A DNA stretch of 8,193 bases from Gemmatimonadota bacterium (GCA_004357415.1 SMVY01000173.1:1-8193), one strand, 5' to 3'; positions 1-6,845 are shown, counted from the stretch's first letter. Made by a program: numbers and translations. Notes: generated from the letters alone by a model not told the origin.

Positions 1-64
1 CCAGCTATCTTATGCTCCCCGTTGTGTTTACCTTAGAAAACATCCTGCAGAACCGAGGTATGTC

Positions 65-556
65 GTGGGGCAAGGCACGGTATTCTGGCGTTCGAATCAA
101 TACCCGGACCCGAGCGAGGAGCCGGCACCGAGAGCGCCCTACAGGGATCTCCCCCGGGTTCAGGCCGACCGCTTCAGGTTGCTACGTCGTGGTCTCCTCG
201 ATCAGAAAGGGGTGGCGGAACGGGTACGCTTCATGGGCGATAAGTGGCGCTGGGTGTGGGAATTCGGACTGGGCAGCCGCAAGCTTTGCTGGCTGCACGC
301 CATGTCGAACGCGGTGGCGGCCACCTTCACCCTTACGGATCATGAGCTCCGAGAAGTCCAGGCGCTGCCACGCGTGCCGGCGGTCATCACCCAGGCCATT
401 CGGGACGGCCAGCAAACGGGGCCGGTCCGGTGGTGCTGGCTGGAGATCACCGACAAGAGGGTGGCTGAGACGTTCCTGTCGTTCACCAAGAAGAAAATCG
501 AATGGCTCAAGGCGGAGACACCAACCTTGGTGGTCCGCCGGACGGCCAAGGGCTAG
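65..556 (+). CDS. Small DUF3788-like protein of unknown function
   Basis: Encodes 163 residues from GTG at 65. A GAGGT ribosome-binding site at 55-59 sits 5 nt upstream and is the reason for this start. The frame is open back to base 1, so a start upstream of the window cannot be excluded. There is no signal peptide, no clear membrane segment and no cofactor motif, so the protein is probably cytosolic. The pattern of Trp-rich strands (FMGDKWRWVWEFG), then a small strand with Cys (RKLCWL), then a C-terminal Trp strand (RWCWLEI) and a final lysine-rich helix (FTKKKIEWL) resembles the DUF3788 family, whose members are of similar size (around 140 residues). This family call is from memory of the pattern, not a search. 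Family function is unknown. It is separated by 198 nt and a promoter from the act operon, so it is likely its own transcription unit. Its N-terminal 40 residues are proline- and arginine-rich and less convincing than the rest. Confidence 0.62.
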   Translation: MGQGTVFWRSNQYPDPSEEPAPRAPYRDLPRVQADRFRLLRRGLLDQKGVAERVRFMGDKWRWVWEFGLGSRKLCWLHAMSNAVAATFTLTDHELREVQALPRVPAVITQAIRDGQQTGPVRWCWLEITDKRVAETFLSFTKKKIEWLKAETPTLVVRRTAKG

Positions 557-590
557 GGCGGTTCCGGGAGAATTGGACACTGCCGGGATC

Positions 591-618
591 TTGTGTGACG
601 GGCCGCCGTCACTATACT
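591..618 (+). promoter_or_regulatory. Candidate sigma70-type promoter of the act operon
   Basis: A -35 box TTGTGT (591-596) and a -10 box TATACT (613-618) are separated by 16 nt. The -10 box matches the consensus TATAAT at five of six positions and is the most AT-rich hexamer in this otherwise GC-rich gap. The -35 keeps the TTG core. The predicted transcription start is near 624-627, giving a leader of about 130 nt before actA. The boxes are seen in the sequence; their activity is inferred. Confidence 0.55.
595..612. repeat. Perfect 7-bp inverted repeat within the promoter spacer (candidate operator)
   Basis: GTGACGG (595-601) and CCGTCAC (606-612) are exact reverse complements separated by GCCG. 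The 18-bp dyad overlaps the last two bases of the -35 box and ends directly before the -10 box. This is a typical place for a repressor site, or for an activator that distorts the spacer. The spacing does not match the CRP (TGTGA-N6-TCACA) or FNR (TTGAT-N4-ATCAA) consensus. The regulator is unknown. It could also form an RNA hairpin for read-through transcripts from the upstream gene. Confidence 0.5.
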
Positions 619-632
619 TAGCCCGCAGTTGA

Positions 633-654
633 GGGGCCGTGTGGCCGTGGCCCC
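633..654 (+). repeat. Leader hairpin 1 (GGGGCC/GGCCCC)
   Basis: GGGGCC (633-638) pairs with GGCCCC (649-654) around a 10-nt loop that contains a second GGCC. The segment also carries two direct copies of GGCCGTG (635-641 and 643-649). It lies just after the predicted transcription start, so it would form near the 5' end of the act mRNA. A role in mRNA stability or attenuation is possible but unproven; in GC-rich DNA such stems also arise by chance. Confidence 0.35.
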
Positions 655-698
655 GAACGACAATCAGATTCACATCCGATCTTCCACCTGGCTGCGTG

Positions 699-716
699 CG
701 TGCCCTGTGGGGCACG
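699..716 (+). repeat. Leader hairpin 2 (CGTGCCC-TGTG-GGGCACG)
   Basis: CGTGCCC (699-705) and GGGCACG (710-716) form a perfect 7-bp stem with a 4-nt loop, 38 nt before the actA start codon. No U-tract follows (next bases TTCGCGGG), so it is not a standard intrinsic terminator. It could stabilise the leader or be a protein-binding element. Confidence 0.42.
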
Positions 717-754
717 TTCGCGGGACCCGATACCGACATCGATGGTGACCGACA

Positions 755-1348
755 ATGCGTAAGTTGGCTATGGTCGTGACTGTGTTTGCGGTAGCGGTCT
801 TCGGTGCCCTGATGGCATTCGCTGGTAGTTCGCCAACTCTCCCCCAAAGCCCGGCACTGAGCGACTCTCTCACGGCGCCGACGCTTGCCGCCGGCGATAC
901 GGCCAACCTTCGCGGACCGCGCCAACCGGTGTTCTTCCGCCATGACATTCACGCCGGGCAATTCAAGATCCAGTGCCAGTACTGTCACTTTGCGGTTGAG
1001 GTTTCGCAGGAGCCCGGCATCCCCAGCATGCAGACCTGCATGGGATGCCACCTGGTCATCGCTGGATCCGACAGCTCTTCGCGGGCCGAGATCGCCAAGG
1101 TGCGTGATGCCAACGCCGCCGGCGAGCCTATCGAATGGCAGCGGGTCCATGCCCTGGCCCGGCACGCACACTTTCCGCACATGCGTCACGTCAAGGCGAT
1201 GGGGCCCAACGCCTGCATGACCTGCCACGGCGACGTCGCCCGCATGCCGCAGGTGTTCCAGGTCAACAACATCAGCAACATGGGGTGGTGCATCACCTGC
1301 CATCTCGAGCGCAACGTGACCCGCGATTGCTCGGTGTGCCACTACTAG
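755..1348 (+). CDS. actA: ACIII subunit ActA, pentaheme cytochrome c
   Basis: This is the periplasmic electron-transfer subunit of alternative complex III, which moves electrons from the ActB iron-sulfur clusters toward ActE or the external acceptor. The 197-residue product has five CxxCH heme c sites: CQYCH (74-78), CMGCH (95-99), CMTCH (154-158), CITCH (179-183) and CSVCH (192-196). That is the heme count of characterised ActA. The last heme site ends one residue before the stop. Residues 4-23 are hydrophobic and act as a signal peptide or uncleaved N-terminal membrane anchor. Histidines at 63, 66, 132, 137, 139, 142 and 145 are candidates for distal heme ligands. The ATG at 755 has only a weak GGTGA (744-748) as ribosome-binding site, but it places the hydrophobic segment correctly. 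It is the first gene of the operon, 70 nt before actB. The heme motifs and the actB-F context make the call firm. Confidence 0.95.
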   Translation: MRKLAMVVTVFAVAVFGALMAFAGSSPTLPQSPALSDSLTAPTLAAGDTANLRGPRQPVFFRHDIHAGQFKIQCQYCHFAVEVSQEPGIPSMQTCMGCHLVIAGSDSSSRAEIAKVRDANAAGEPIEWQRVHALARHAHFPHMRHVKAMGPNACMTCHGDVARMPQVFQVNNISNMGWCITCHLERNVTRDCSVCHY

Positions 1349-1418
1349 GCCCCGGGCCGCCGGCACGTGATCGTCACCGGGCACCAGGGCCGGTCCAGCT
1401 TCAGCTCCAGGAGCATTG
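1349..1418 (+). other. actA-actB intergenic segment with actB ribosome-binding site
   Basis: This is the only sizeable gap inside the operon. A near-palindrome GGCCCCGGGCC spans 1348-1358 and a short dyad GTGA-TCG-TCAC spans 1367-1377. AGGAG at 1409-1413 lies 5 nt before the ATG at 1419 and fixes the actB start there rather than at the TTG at 1416. No promoter or terminator is evident. Confidence 0.5.
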
Positions 1419-4400
1419 ATGTCCAAGGAAAACACCGAAGACACGTCCCAGGGAATCGACCGGCGGAAGTTCCTGTCGGTCGCCGGCGTCGCCGGCCTGG
1501 GCACGGTAGCGTTGTCGGGTTGTTCGACGGACCGCATCGAAAAACTGATCCCCTACATGGTGGGCGACGAGGACAACGTTCCCGGCATCGCGACCTACTA
1601 CGCGAGTACCTGTACCGAGTGCCCGGCCGGCTGCAGCCTGCACGTCAAGACCCGTGAAGCCCGGGCCATCAAGCTCGAGGGCAACCCCGGGAGTCCCATC
1701 AACCGCGGACGCCTGTGTGCCCGAGGTCAGGCGGGGCTACAAGGGCTCTATAACCCCGGTCGGCTGAGCGGTCCCCAGTTGCGCAATGCCGATGGGTCGT
1801 TCAGCGACGTGTCGTGGGACGAGGCCATCACCCTCCTGGCCGAGCGGGTTGGCGCCGCCGGCGCCTCGGTGGCGGTGGTGTCGGGTGCCGGGGCCGGGAC
1901 GTTCTCCGATCTCCTGGCCGCCTGGGTGGGTGCCCTCGGCGGCCGGCTGGTGCGCTACCAGCCGTTCGACAACGAGGCGCTCAGGGCGGCCAACCAACAG
2001 GTGTTCGGCCGGAACGAGGTGCCGACGTACGATTTCGCCAAGGCCGAGTACATCCTGTCTTTCGGGACCGACTTCCTGGAGACGTGGCTGGGACAGGTGG
2101 AGAACCAGCACGGTTTTGCCGAGTCGCACGGCTTCCGCGACGGCCACATGGCCAAGCACGTGTACCTCGGCCACCGCATGGACCTCACGGGGATGAATGC
2201 TGACGAATGGCACGCCATCCACCCCGGATCCGACGCGGCGGTGGCACTGGCGATGGCCAACGTCATCCTGTCAGAGCGTAACCGCGCACCCAATGACGCC
2301 AACACGCTTCGATCGGTGCTGGCACCGTTCACCCCCGAACGGGCGGCTGAAGAGAGCGGCCTGTCGCCGGAGGCCATCCGGCTGGTTGCCCGGGAATTCG
2401 CATCTCAACCCAGTTTGGCGGTTGCCGGCGGCATCGCCAGCCAGCACCGCGGCGCCACCGAAGCCTGCGCCGCCGTCAACGTCCTCAACTACGTGGCCGG
2501 CAACGTGGGACAGACCATCCACTTCGGTAGTGGCCGCCCGCAGGGTGATGGCTACGGCGCGCTCGAGGAACTGGCGGCCGCCATGGACGCCGGCTCGGTG
2601 GACGTGCTGATCATCCACGAGGCAAATCCCGTCCATTCCGTACCGCGTGCCGCCAACTTTGCCGCTCGCATGGCCAAGGTTGGGTTTACCGTGTCCACCT
2701 CGTCGGTCATGGACGATACCGCGGCCCATGCGGATCTCGTTCTCCCCAACCTGCACGCGCTGGAGCGGTGGGACGATCTCCAGCCGCGCGACGGTGTCCA
2801 CGCGCTACTGCAGCCGGTGATGATGCCGGTGAGGGACGGGAAGGCAGCCGGCGACGTGCTGTTGGAGGTGGCCCGCGCTGTCGGCGGCCCGCTGGCCCAA
2901 TTCGACGCCGCTTCCTTCGAGGTTTACCTCAAGGACCGCTGGGCCGCCGTCGGCCGGCAACGTGGCCGGCATGATTTCCGGGTGTTCTGGACCGAATCCC
3001 TCGCCAGCGGCGGGTTGTTTGACGAACCCGCGGTTGGCGACGTGGTGCGGCTGGCTCCGGGCGCCAGGAATGTGGGCTACCAGCGTCCAACCTTCGACGG
3101 CGAGGGAGACTTGGTGTTTGCGCCGTATCCCTCGTCCATGCTGTACGACGGCCGGGGTGCCAACAAGCCGTGGCTGCTGGAGAATCCCGACCCGGTAACC
3201 AAGATCACTTGGCAGAGCTGGATCGAAATCCATCCCGACACCGCTCGTCAACTGGACGTCCGGGAGGGTGAAGTGGTCCAGTTGGTGTCGCCCCACGGCA
3301 CCATCGAGGCGCCGGTCTACCCGTATCTCGGTATCCATCCGGGAGTGGTTGCCACACCGCTGGGATTGGGTCACACGGCCTACGGCCAGTACGCCGATGG
3401 CCGGGGCGTGAACGCACTCGACCTGTTGGGCGGTGAGGACGGGGGAGGGTTCCTGCCGTACCTCTCGACTCGGGTCGAACTCCGCAAGACACGGCGTTTC
3501 CAGAAGCTGGCCAAGACCGAGGGGAATCCCCGGCAGTTGGGCCGCGGCATCGCCGAGGCCATGCCGTTCGCCGCGGCGGTTGAAGGCAAGACCGTAGCCG
3601 AGGTCCACGGCGGCCCCCACGAGGTGAACACCGAGCTGGAGCAGGAGGCCATCGTGGGCTGGGCAGAGGCGCAGCGGGAGAAAAGCCTCGAGGGCGACTA
3701 CGCAGGGGAGCATCCCAACTGGGGCATGGCGATCGATCTGTCACGCTGTACCGGGTGTTCGGCCTGCGTGACGGCCTGCTACGCCGAGAACAACATCCCG
3801 ACCGTCGGCGAGCGGGAAGTGGTGCGCGGCCGCGAGTTGAGTTGGCTGCGCATCGAGCGGTACTTCGAGGGTGGCGAGGACGGCGAACCGTTCTCCACCC
3901 GCGTGGTGCCGATGATGTGCCAGCACTGCGACAACGCCCCGTGCGAGCCGGTGTGTCCCGTGTTCGCGGCCTACCACACTCCCGACGGGCTCAACGCCCA
4001 GGTCTACAACCGCTGTGTGGGGACCCGCTACTGTGGCAACAACTGCCCCTACAAGGTTCGCTACTTCAACTGGCTGTCCTACGCGCACCTCGGCTTCGAC
4101 GATCCGCTGCAGTTGCAGCTCAATCCCGATGTGACAGTGCGGGCGCGGGGCATCATGGAGAAGTGCACTTTCTGTATCCAGCGCATCCGCGGGGCACAGA
4201 ACACGGCCCGGATGGAGGATCGACAGTTGGCCGACGGCGAGGTGGTGACGGCCTGCGCCCAGGCGTGCCCGTCGGGCGCCATCGTGTTCGGCGACATGAA
4301 CGATCCCAACAGCCGGGTGGCGCGGGCGGGACAAGATCACCGCGGATATCACGTCCTGGGAGACCTGAACGTGCGGCCTTCGGTGACGTATCTGGCCAAG

Positions 4401-4424
4401 GTCCAGCACGGTGGAGAGCACTAA
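1419..4424 (+). CDS. actB: ACIII subunit ActB, molybdopterin-oxidoreductase-like / four-cluster ferredoxin fusion
   Basis: This is the large peripheral subunit of alternative complex III, which wires ActC quinol oxidation to the cytochromes. The product has 1001 residues. Residues 14-20 (DRRKFLS) form a twin-arginine motif, followed by a hydrophobic stretch and the lipobox LSGC with Cys35. This suggests folded export by Tat and lipid anchoring on the periplasmic side. Residues 65-100 carry C-x2-C-x3-C-x27-C, the molybdopterin oxidoreductase 4Fe-4S motif. A molybdopterin-oxidoreductase-like fold follows to about 500, then a dinucleotide-binding-like domain from about 595 to 670. No Cys occurs where the Mo ligand would be expected, in keeping with ACIII lacking molybdenum. 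After a linker, residues 764-1001 are a PsrB/DmsB-type ferredoxin domain with cysteine groups at 777/780/783/787, 834/837/842/846, 866/872/876 and 916/919/946/950. Thr869 replaces one cysteine. The 15 ligands suit three [4Fe-4S] clusters plus one [3Fe-4S]. ActC begins 3 nt after the stop. Confidence 0.96.
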   Translation: MSKENTEDTSQGIDRRKFLSVAGVAGLGTVALSGCSTDRIEKLIPYMVGDEDNVPGIATYYASTCTECPAGCSLHVKTREARAIKLEGNPGSPINRGRLCARGQAGLQGLYNPGRLSGPQLRNADGSFSDVSWDEAITLLAERVGAAGASVAVVSGAGAGTFSDLLAAWVGALGGRLVRYQPFDNEALRAANQQVFGRNEVPTYDFAKAEYILSFGTDFLETWLGQVENQHGFAESHGFRDGHMAKHVYLGHRMDLTGMNADEWHAIHPGSDAAVALAMANVILSERNRAPNDANTLRSVLAPFTPERAAEESGLSPEAIRLVAREFASQPSLAVAGGIASQHRGATEACAAVNVLNYVAGNVGQTIHFGSGRPQGDGYGALEELAAAMDAGSVDVLIIHEANPVHSVPRAANFAARMAKVGFTVSTSSVMDDTAAHADLVLPNLHALERWDDLQPRDGVHALLQPVMMPVRDGKAAGDVLLEVARAVGGPLAQFDAASFEVYLKDRWAAVGRQRGRHDFRVFWTESLASGGLFDEPAVGDVVRLAPGARNVGYQRPTFDGEGDLVFAPYPSSMLYDGRGANKPWLLENPDPVTKITWQSWIEIHPDTARQLDVREGEVVQLVSPHGTIEAPVYPYLGIHPGVVATPLGLGHTAYGQYADGRGVNALDLLGGEDGGGFLPYLSTRVELRKTRRFQKLAKTEGNPRQLGRGIAEAMPFAAAVEGKTVAEVHGGPHEVNTELEQEAIVGWAEAQREKSLEGDYAGEHPNWGMAIDLSRCTGCSACVTACYAENNIPTVGEREVVRGRELSWLRIERYFEGGEDGEPFSTRVVPMMCQHCDNAPCEPVCPVFAAYHTPDGLNAQVYNRCVGTRYCGNNCPYKVRYFNWLSYAHLGFDDPLQLQLNPDVTVRARGIMEKCTFCIQRIRGAQNTARMEDRQLADGEVVTACAQACPSGAIVFGDMNDPNSRVARAGQDHRGYHVLGDLNVRPSVTYLAKVQHGGEH

Positions 4425-4427
4425 TCC

Positions 4428-5774
4428 GTGACGGCAATCGCACAGGACCGGCCGACCCAGACCCACGCTGAGGTCACCCGGGACGTCGTCGCCACGCTGG
4501 GTACCCATGGTCGCGGCTACACTATCATGCTGGGCGGCGCGGTGGCGTTGTTCCTCGTCGGGCTGATTACCTTCGTTCTGCTGTTGAAGGACGGCCTGGG
4601 ACTGGCCGGCTACAACTCCCCGGTGATGTGGAGCGTTTACATCACCACGTTCGTGTTCTGGGTCGGCATCGGCCACGCGGGCACTCTGATCTCCGCCATC
4701 CTGTTCCTGTTTCGCTCGCCGTGGCGCACGGCGGTCTATCGCGCCACCGAGGCCATGACCGTGTTCGCCGTCATGACCGCCGGGTTGTTCCCCATCATCC
4801 ACATCGGCCGGCAGTGGCTGTTCTACTGGCTGTTGCCCTATCCCAACCAGCGATACCTGTGGGTCAACTTCAAGTCGCCCCTGCTGTGGGACGTGTTCGC
4901 CATCGGCACCTACCTGACCGTGTCGACCACTTTCCTGGTGGTGGGCCTGGTGCCGGACATCGCCGCGGTGCGGGACCATGTGTCCGGCTGGCGCAAGAAG
5001 ATCTACTCCATCTGCTCCATCGGGTGGACCGGCAGCGACAACCAGTGGCGCCACTACTCGCGCGGGTACCTCTATTTGGCGGCGCTGGCGACGCCGCTGG
5101 TGTTGTCGGTCCACTCCGTGGTGTCGTGGGACTTTGCCATGGCCCTCGTGCCGGGGTGGCACGGGACGATCTTCGCGCCCTACTTCGTGGCCGGCGCCAT
5201 CTACTCCGGGGTGGGCATGGTGTTCACTCTGCTGATTCCGCTCCGGAAGGTGCTCCATCTCGAGCACATGATCACCGTGTACCACCTCGAGAACCTGGCC
5301 AAGCTGACGCTGTTCACGGGGTCGATTCTGTTCTACGCCTATGCCATCGAGTATTTCGTCGCCTGGTACAGCGGCGTGCCGGCGGAGCAGACGACATTCT
5401 ATCTCCGGGCGTTCGGACCGATGTGGTGGGCCGGATGGACCATGATCATTTGCAACGCTTTCGTGTCACAGTTGTTCTGGTTCAAGAAGATCCGCACCAA
5501 CATCACGGCGCTGTTCATTCTCTCGATCTTCATCAACATCGGTATGTGGTTCGAGCGGTTCGTCATCATCGTGGGGTCGCTCGGCAACGACCACATACCC
5601 TTCGCCTGGGGCCAACTCAATCCTAACTGGGCCGATTGGGGCATCCTCGCCGGGTCGTTCGGCTGGTTCCTGATGTACTTCCTCCTGTTTGCCCGGACCT
5701 TCCCGATCGTGGCAATCCAGGAGATCAAGGAAATGATTCCCATGCCGCGGAAGCGGACGGGAGGACATCGCTAA
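4428..5774 (+). CDS. actC: ACIII subunit ActC, NrfD/PsrC-like quinol-oxidising membrane protein
   Basis: This integral membrane subunit is thought to hold the quinol site of alternative complex III, close to the [3Fe-4S] cluster of ActB. The 448-residue product shows ten hydrophobic segments (roughly 32-53, 67-95, 108-127, 152-175, 215-240, 248-271, 288-312, 333-352, 360-384, 403-425), the pattern of ActC/NrfD-like proteins. Conserved-looking polar residues within or beside helices include His83 (GIGHAGT), His125 (IIHIGRQW), Asp155 (LLWDVFAI), His229 and Asp235. The His125/Asp155 pair has the spacing of the His/Asp pair proposed for the quinol site in solved ACIII structures, as I recall them. 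The start is GTG at 4428, 3 nt after the actB stop, with GGAGAG at 4413-4418 inside the actB end as ribosome-binding site. No earlier start is plausible. The stop overlaps the actD ATG by one base. Position after actB separates it from the related ActF. Confidence 0.95.
   Translation: MTAIAQDRPTQTHAEVTRDVVATLGTHGRGYTIMLGGAVALFLVGLITFVLLLKDGLGLAGYNSPVMWSVYITTFVFWVGIGHAGTLISAILFLFRSPWRTAVYRATEAMTVFAVMTAGLFPIIHIGRQWLFYWLLPYPNQRYLWVNFKSPLLWDVFAIGTYLTVSTTFLVVGLVPDIAAVRDHVSGWRKKIYSICSIGWTGSDNQWRHYSRGYLYLAALATPLVLSVHSVVSWDFAMALVPGWHGTIFAPYFVAGAIYSGVGMVFTLLIPLRKVLHLEHMITVYHLENLAKLTLFTGSILFYAYAIEYFVAWYSGVPAEQTTFYLRAFGPMWWAGWTMIICNAFVSQLFWFKKIRTNITALFILSIFINIGMWFERFVIIVGSLGNDHIPFAWGQLNPNWADWGILAGSFGWFLMYFLLFARTFPIVAIQEIKEMIPMPRKRTGGHR
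5759..5764 (+). promoter_or_regulatory. Ribosome-binding site deciding the actD start
   Basis: GGGAGG lies inside the 3' end of actC, 9 nt before the ATG at 5774. It supports that ATG over in-frame upstream start codons (for example near 5636) that would bury actD deep inside actC. Confidence 0.7.
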
Positions 5775-6283
5775 TGGCCAAACAGATCCCTGGTGTCCTG
5801 GGGTCTTTCGTCCACGTCGATGCGGCGACCGATGCCATCAAGACCCTGCGCACCCAGGGGCACACCGATTTGACCGTCTACAACGCCGCCCCGAATCACG
5901 AGATCGAAGAGGCGCTGGAGCAGAAGGTGAGCCCGGTTCGCTTGTTTACCCTCGCCGGCGGGCTCATCGGCTGCGCGGCCGGGTTTGCCATGACCATCTG
6001 GATGTCGCTCGACTGGCCCACGATGGTCGGTGGCAAGCCGTTCGGCGCAATACCACCGTACACCGTGCTGGCGTTCGAACTGACCATCCTGTTTGGCGCA
6101 ATGTTCACGGTGGCGGGGATGCTCATCCTGTCGTTCCTGAAACCCACGAACAAGCTCATGTACGACGAGAAATTCTCCGACGATCAAATCGGCATCTTTG
6201 TGCCGTGCAGCAGCGACAGGTACTCCGCGGTCGAAGAAGTCATGATGCAAGCGGGCTCGGTGGAGGTGCGCCATGCCTCGTAG
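5774..6283 (+). CDS. actD: ACIII subunit ActD, DUF3341 membrane protein
   Basis: This is a small membrane subunit of alternative complex III with no cofactor motif. It belongs to the DUF3341 family and its exact role is unsettled; structural support beside ActC/ActF is likely. The 169-residue product has an N-terminal soluble segment opening with GVLGSFVHVD and a stretch predicting alternate strands and helices (1-55). Two membrane helices follow at about 57-79 and 96-122, joined by a short proline/glycine-rich loop, and then a soluble tail (123-169). This two-helix layout and length match ActD. The ATG at 5774 shares its A with the actC TAA (TAATG), so translation is probably coupled. Its 3' end overlaps actE by 11 nt. 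Confidence 0.93.
   Translation: MAKQIPGVLGSFVHVDAATDAIKTLRTQGHTDLTVYNAAPNHEIEEALEQKVSPVRLFTLAGGLIGCAAGFAMTIWMSLDWPTMVGGKPFGAIPPYTVLAFELTILFGAMFTVAGMLILSFLKPTNKLMYDEKFSDDQIGIFVPCSSDRYSAVEEVMMQAGSVEVRHAS
6262..6267 (+). promoter_or_regulatory. Strong ribosome-binding site of actE inside actD
   Basis: GGAGGT sits 5 nt before the actE ATG at 6273, within the coding end of actD. It fixes the actE start and shows that the 11-nt gene overlap is real. Confidence 0.75.
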
Positions 6284-6845
6284 CCTGTCCCGGGCCATCC
6301 TATTGGTAGCCGGGCTCGGCGTGGCCGGCTGCGGCTGGTGGTACAACGACGTCCCGTCGCCCGACGATCTCATGTACACCATCCCCTGGTTCGACCACAT
6401 GCTGGGGTCGATGGCCGTGTCGCCCTACGAATCGGGCAGCGTGCCGCACACGCCGCCGCCTGGGTCCGTGCCCGTTACCGGGGGCGAGATCGACTGGTTG
6501 GACGAATGGCGGGTACTGAATACCACCACCGCCGACGCGCTGGTCAATCCGGTGGGACGCACCGACGGTCTCGCTCGGGGCGAGGAACTCTACGGTACGT
6601 TCTGCGCCTTGTGCCACGGCGCCACCGGCCAGGGTGACGGACTGGTGGGCCGGAAGTTGGGTGCCCCGTCCCTCATGACCCCGCGGGCGGCCGGGTTCTC
6701 CGACGGCTACCTCTACAGCATCGTCCGCTACGGGCGCGGCATCATGGCCCCCTACGGAGACAAGATCTTCCGGCAGGAGGATCGCTGGCGCGTGGTGAAC
6801 TACCTGCGGACGCTTCAGGCCGACCAGCTGGGAGGGGGCAGCTGA
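6273..6845 (+). CDS. actE: ACIII subunit ActE, monoheme cytochrome c lipoprotein
   Basis: This is the periplasmic monoheme cytochrome of alternative complex III, a likely exit point for electrons to a soluble carrier or oxidase. The 190-residue product begins with a short basic n-region, a hydrophobic core (8-19) and the lipobox VAGC with Cys20, so it should be a lipid-anchored periplasmic protein. Residues 30-70 include the segment typical of ActE (YTIPWFDHMLGS followed by a Pro-rich TPPPGSVPV stretch). A single class I cytochrome c domain spans about 98-185. Its heme site is CALCH (111-115), and Met158 in GIMAPYG is the likely axial ligand. The C-terminal helix RWRVVNYLRTLQ is typical of small cytochromes c. 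It overlaps actD by 11 nt and shares one base with actF (TGATG), which supports coupled translation. Confidence 0.95.
   Translation: MPRSLSRAILLVAGLGVAGCGWWYNDVPSPDDLMYTIPWFDHMLGSMAVSPYESGSVPHTPPPGSVPVTGGEIDWLDEWRVLNTTTADALVNPVGRTDGLARGEELYGTFCALCHGATGQGDGLVGRKLGAPSLMTPRAAGFSDGYLYSIVRYGRGIMAPYGDKIFRQEDRWRVVNYLRTLQADQLGGGS
6831..6838 (+). promoter_or_regulatory. Ribosome-binding site of actF
   Basis: GGAGGGGG within the last codons of actE ends 6 nt before the ATG at 6845; its GGAGG core is 9 nt away. It supports that start and the TGATG junction. Confidence 0.65.

Larger units (their letters stand above)
557..754 (+). other. Non-coding regulatory region and leader upstream of the act operon
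   Basis: This 198-nt gap between the DUF3788-like gene and actA has no convincing short gene. It contains a promoter candidate (591-618), a perfect dyad inside that promoter (595-612) and two leader hairpins (633-654 and 699-716). No run of T follows any of the hairpins, so no intrinsic terminator for the upstream gene is evident. Confidence 0.7.

Noticed and set aside
595..612. The dyad as an intrinsic terminator of the upstream gene
   Set aside because: It is not followed by a T-run (next bases TATACTTAGCCC), and it sits exactly between plausible -35 and -10 boxes.
594..612. TGTGA...TCAC as a CRP/FNR-type site
   Set aside because: The half-sites are about 10 nt apart, not the 6 (CRP) or 4 (FNR) expected, and FNR half-site bases do not match.
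12..632. Plus-strand frame over the DUF3788-like gene, including an ATG at 60
   Set aside because: The product is Arg/Ser-rich with no fold pattern and runs through the promoter region. The frame starting at 65 has the family-like pattern.
182..1537. Long open frame on the minus strand (451 codons)
   Set aside because: It lies antisense to actA, the DUF3788-like gene and the intergenic region. Its composition is His/Arg/Gly/Pro-rich with no domain pattern, as expected for a GC-rich shadow frame.
1419..4424. actB as a catalytic molybdoenzyme (polysulfide, tetrathionate or nitrate reductase)
   Set aside because: The fusion to a ferredoxin domain, the Thr869 substitution, the missing ligand Cys and the neighbouring pentaheme, DUF3341 and monoheme genes all point to ACIII.
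3741..5285. Long open frame on the minus strand (514 codons)
   Set aside because: It is antisense to the ferredoxin domain of actB and to actC, both of which have clear motifs. The product is His/Gly/Gln-rich low-complexity sequence with no fold signature.
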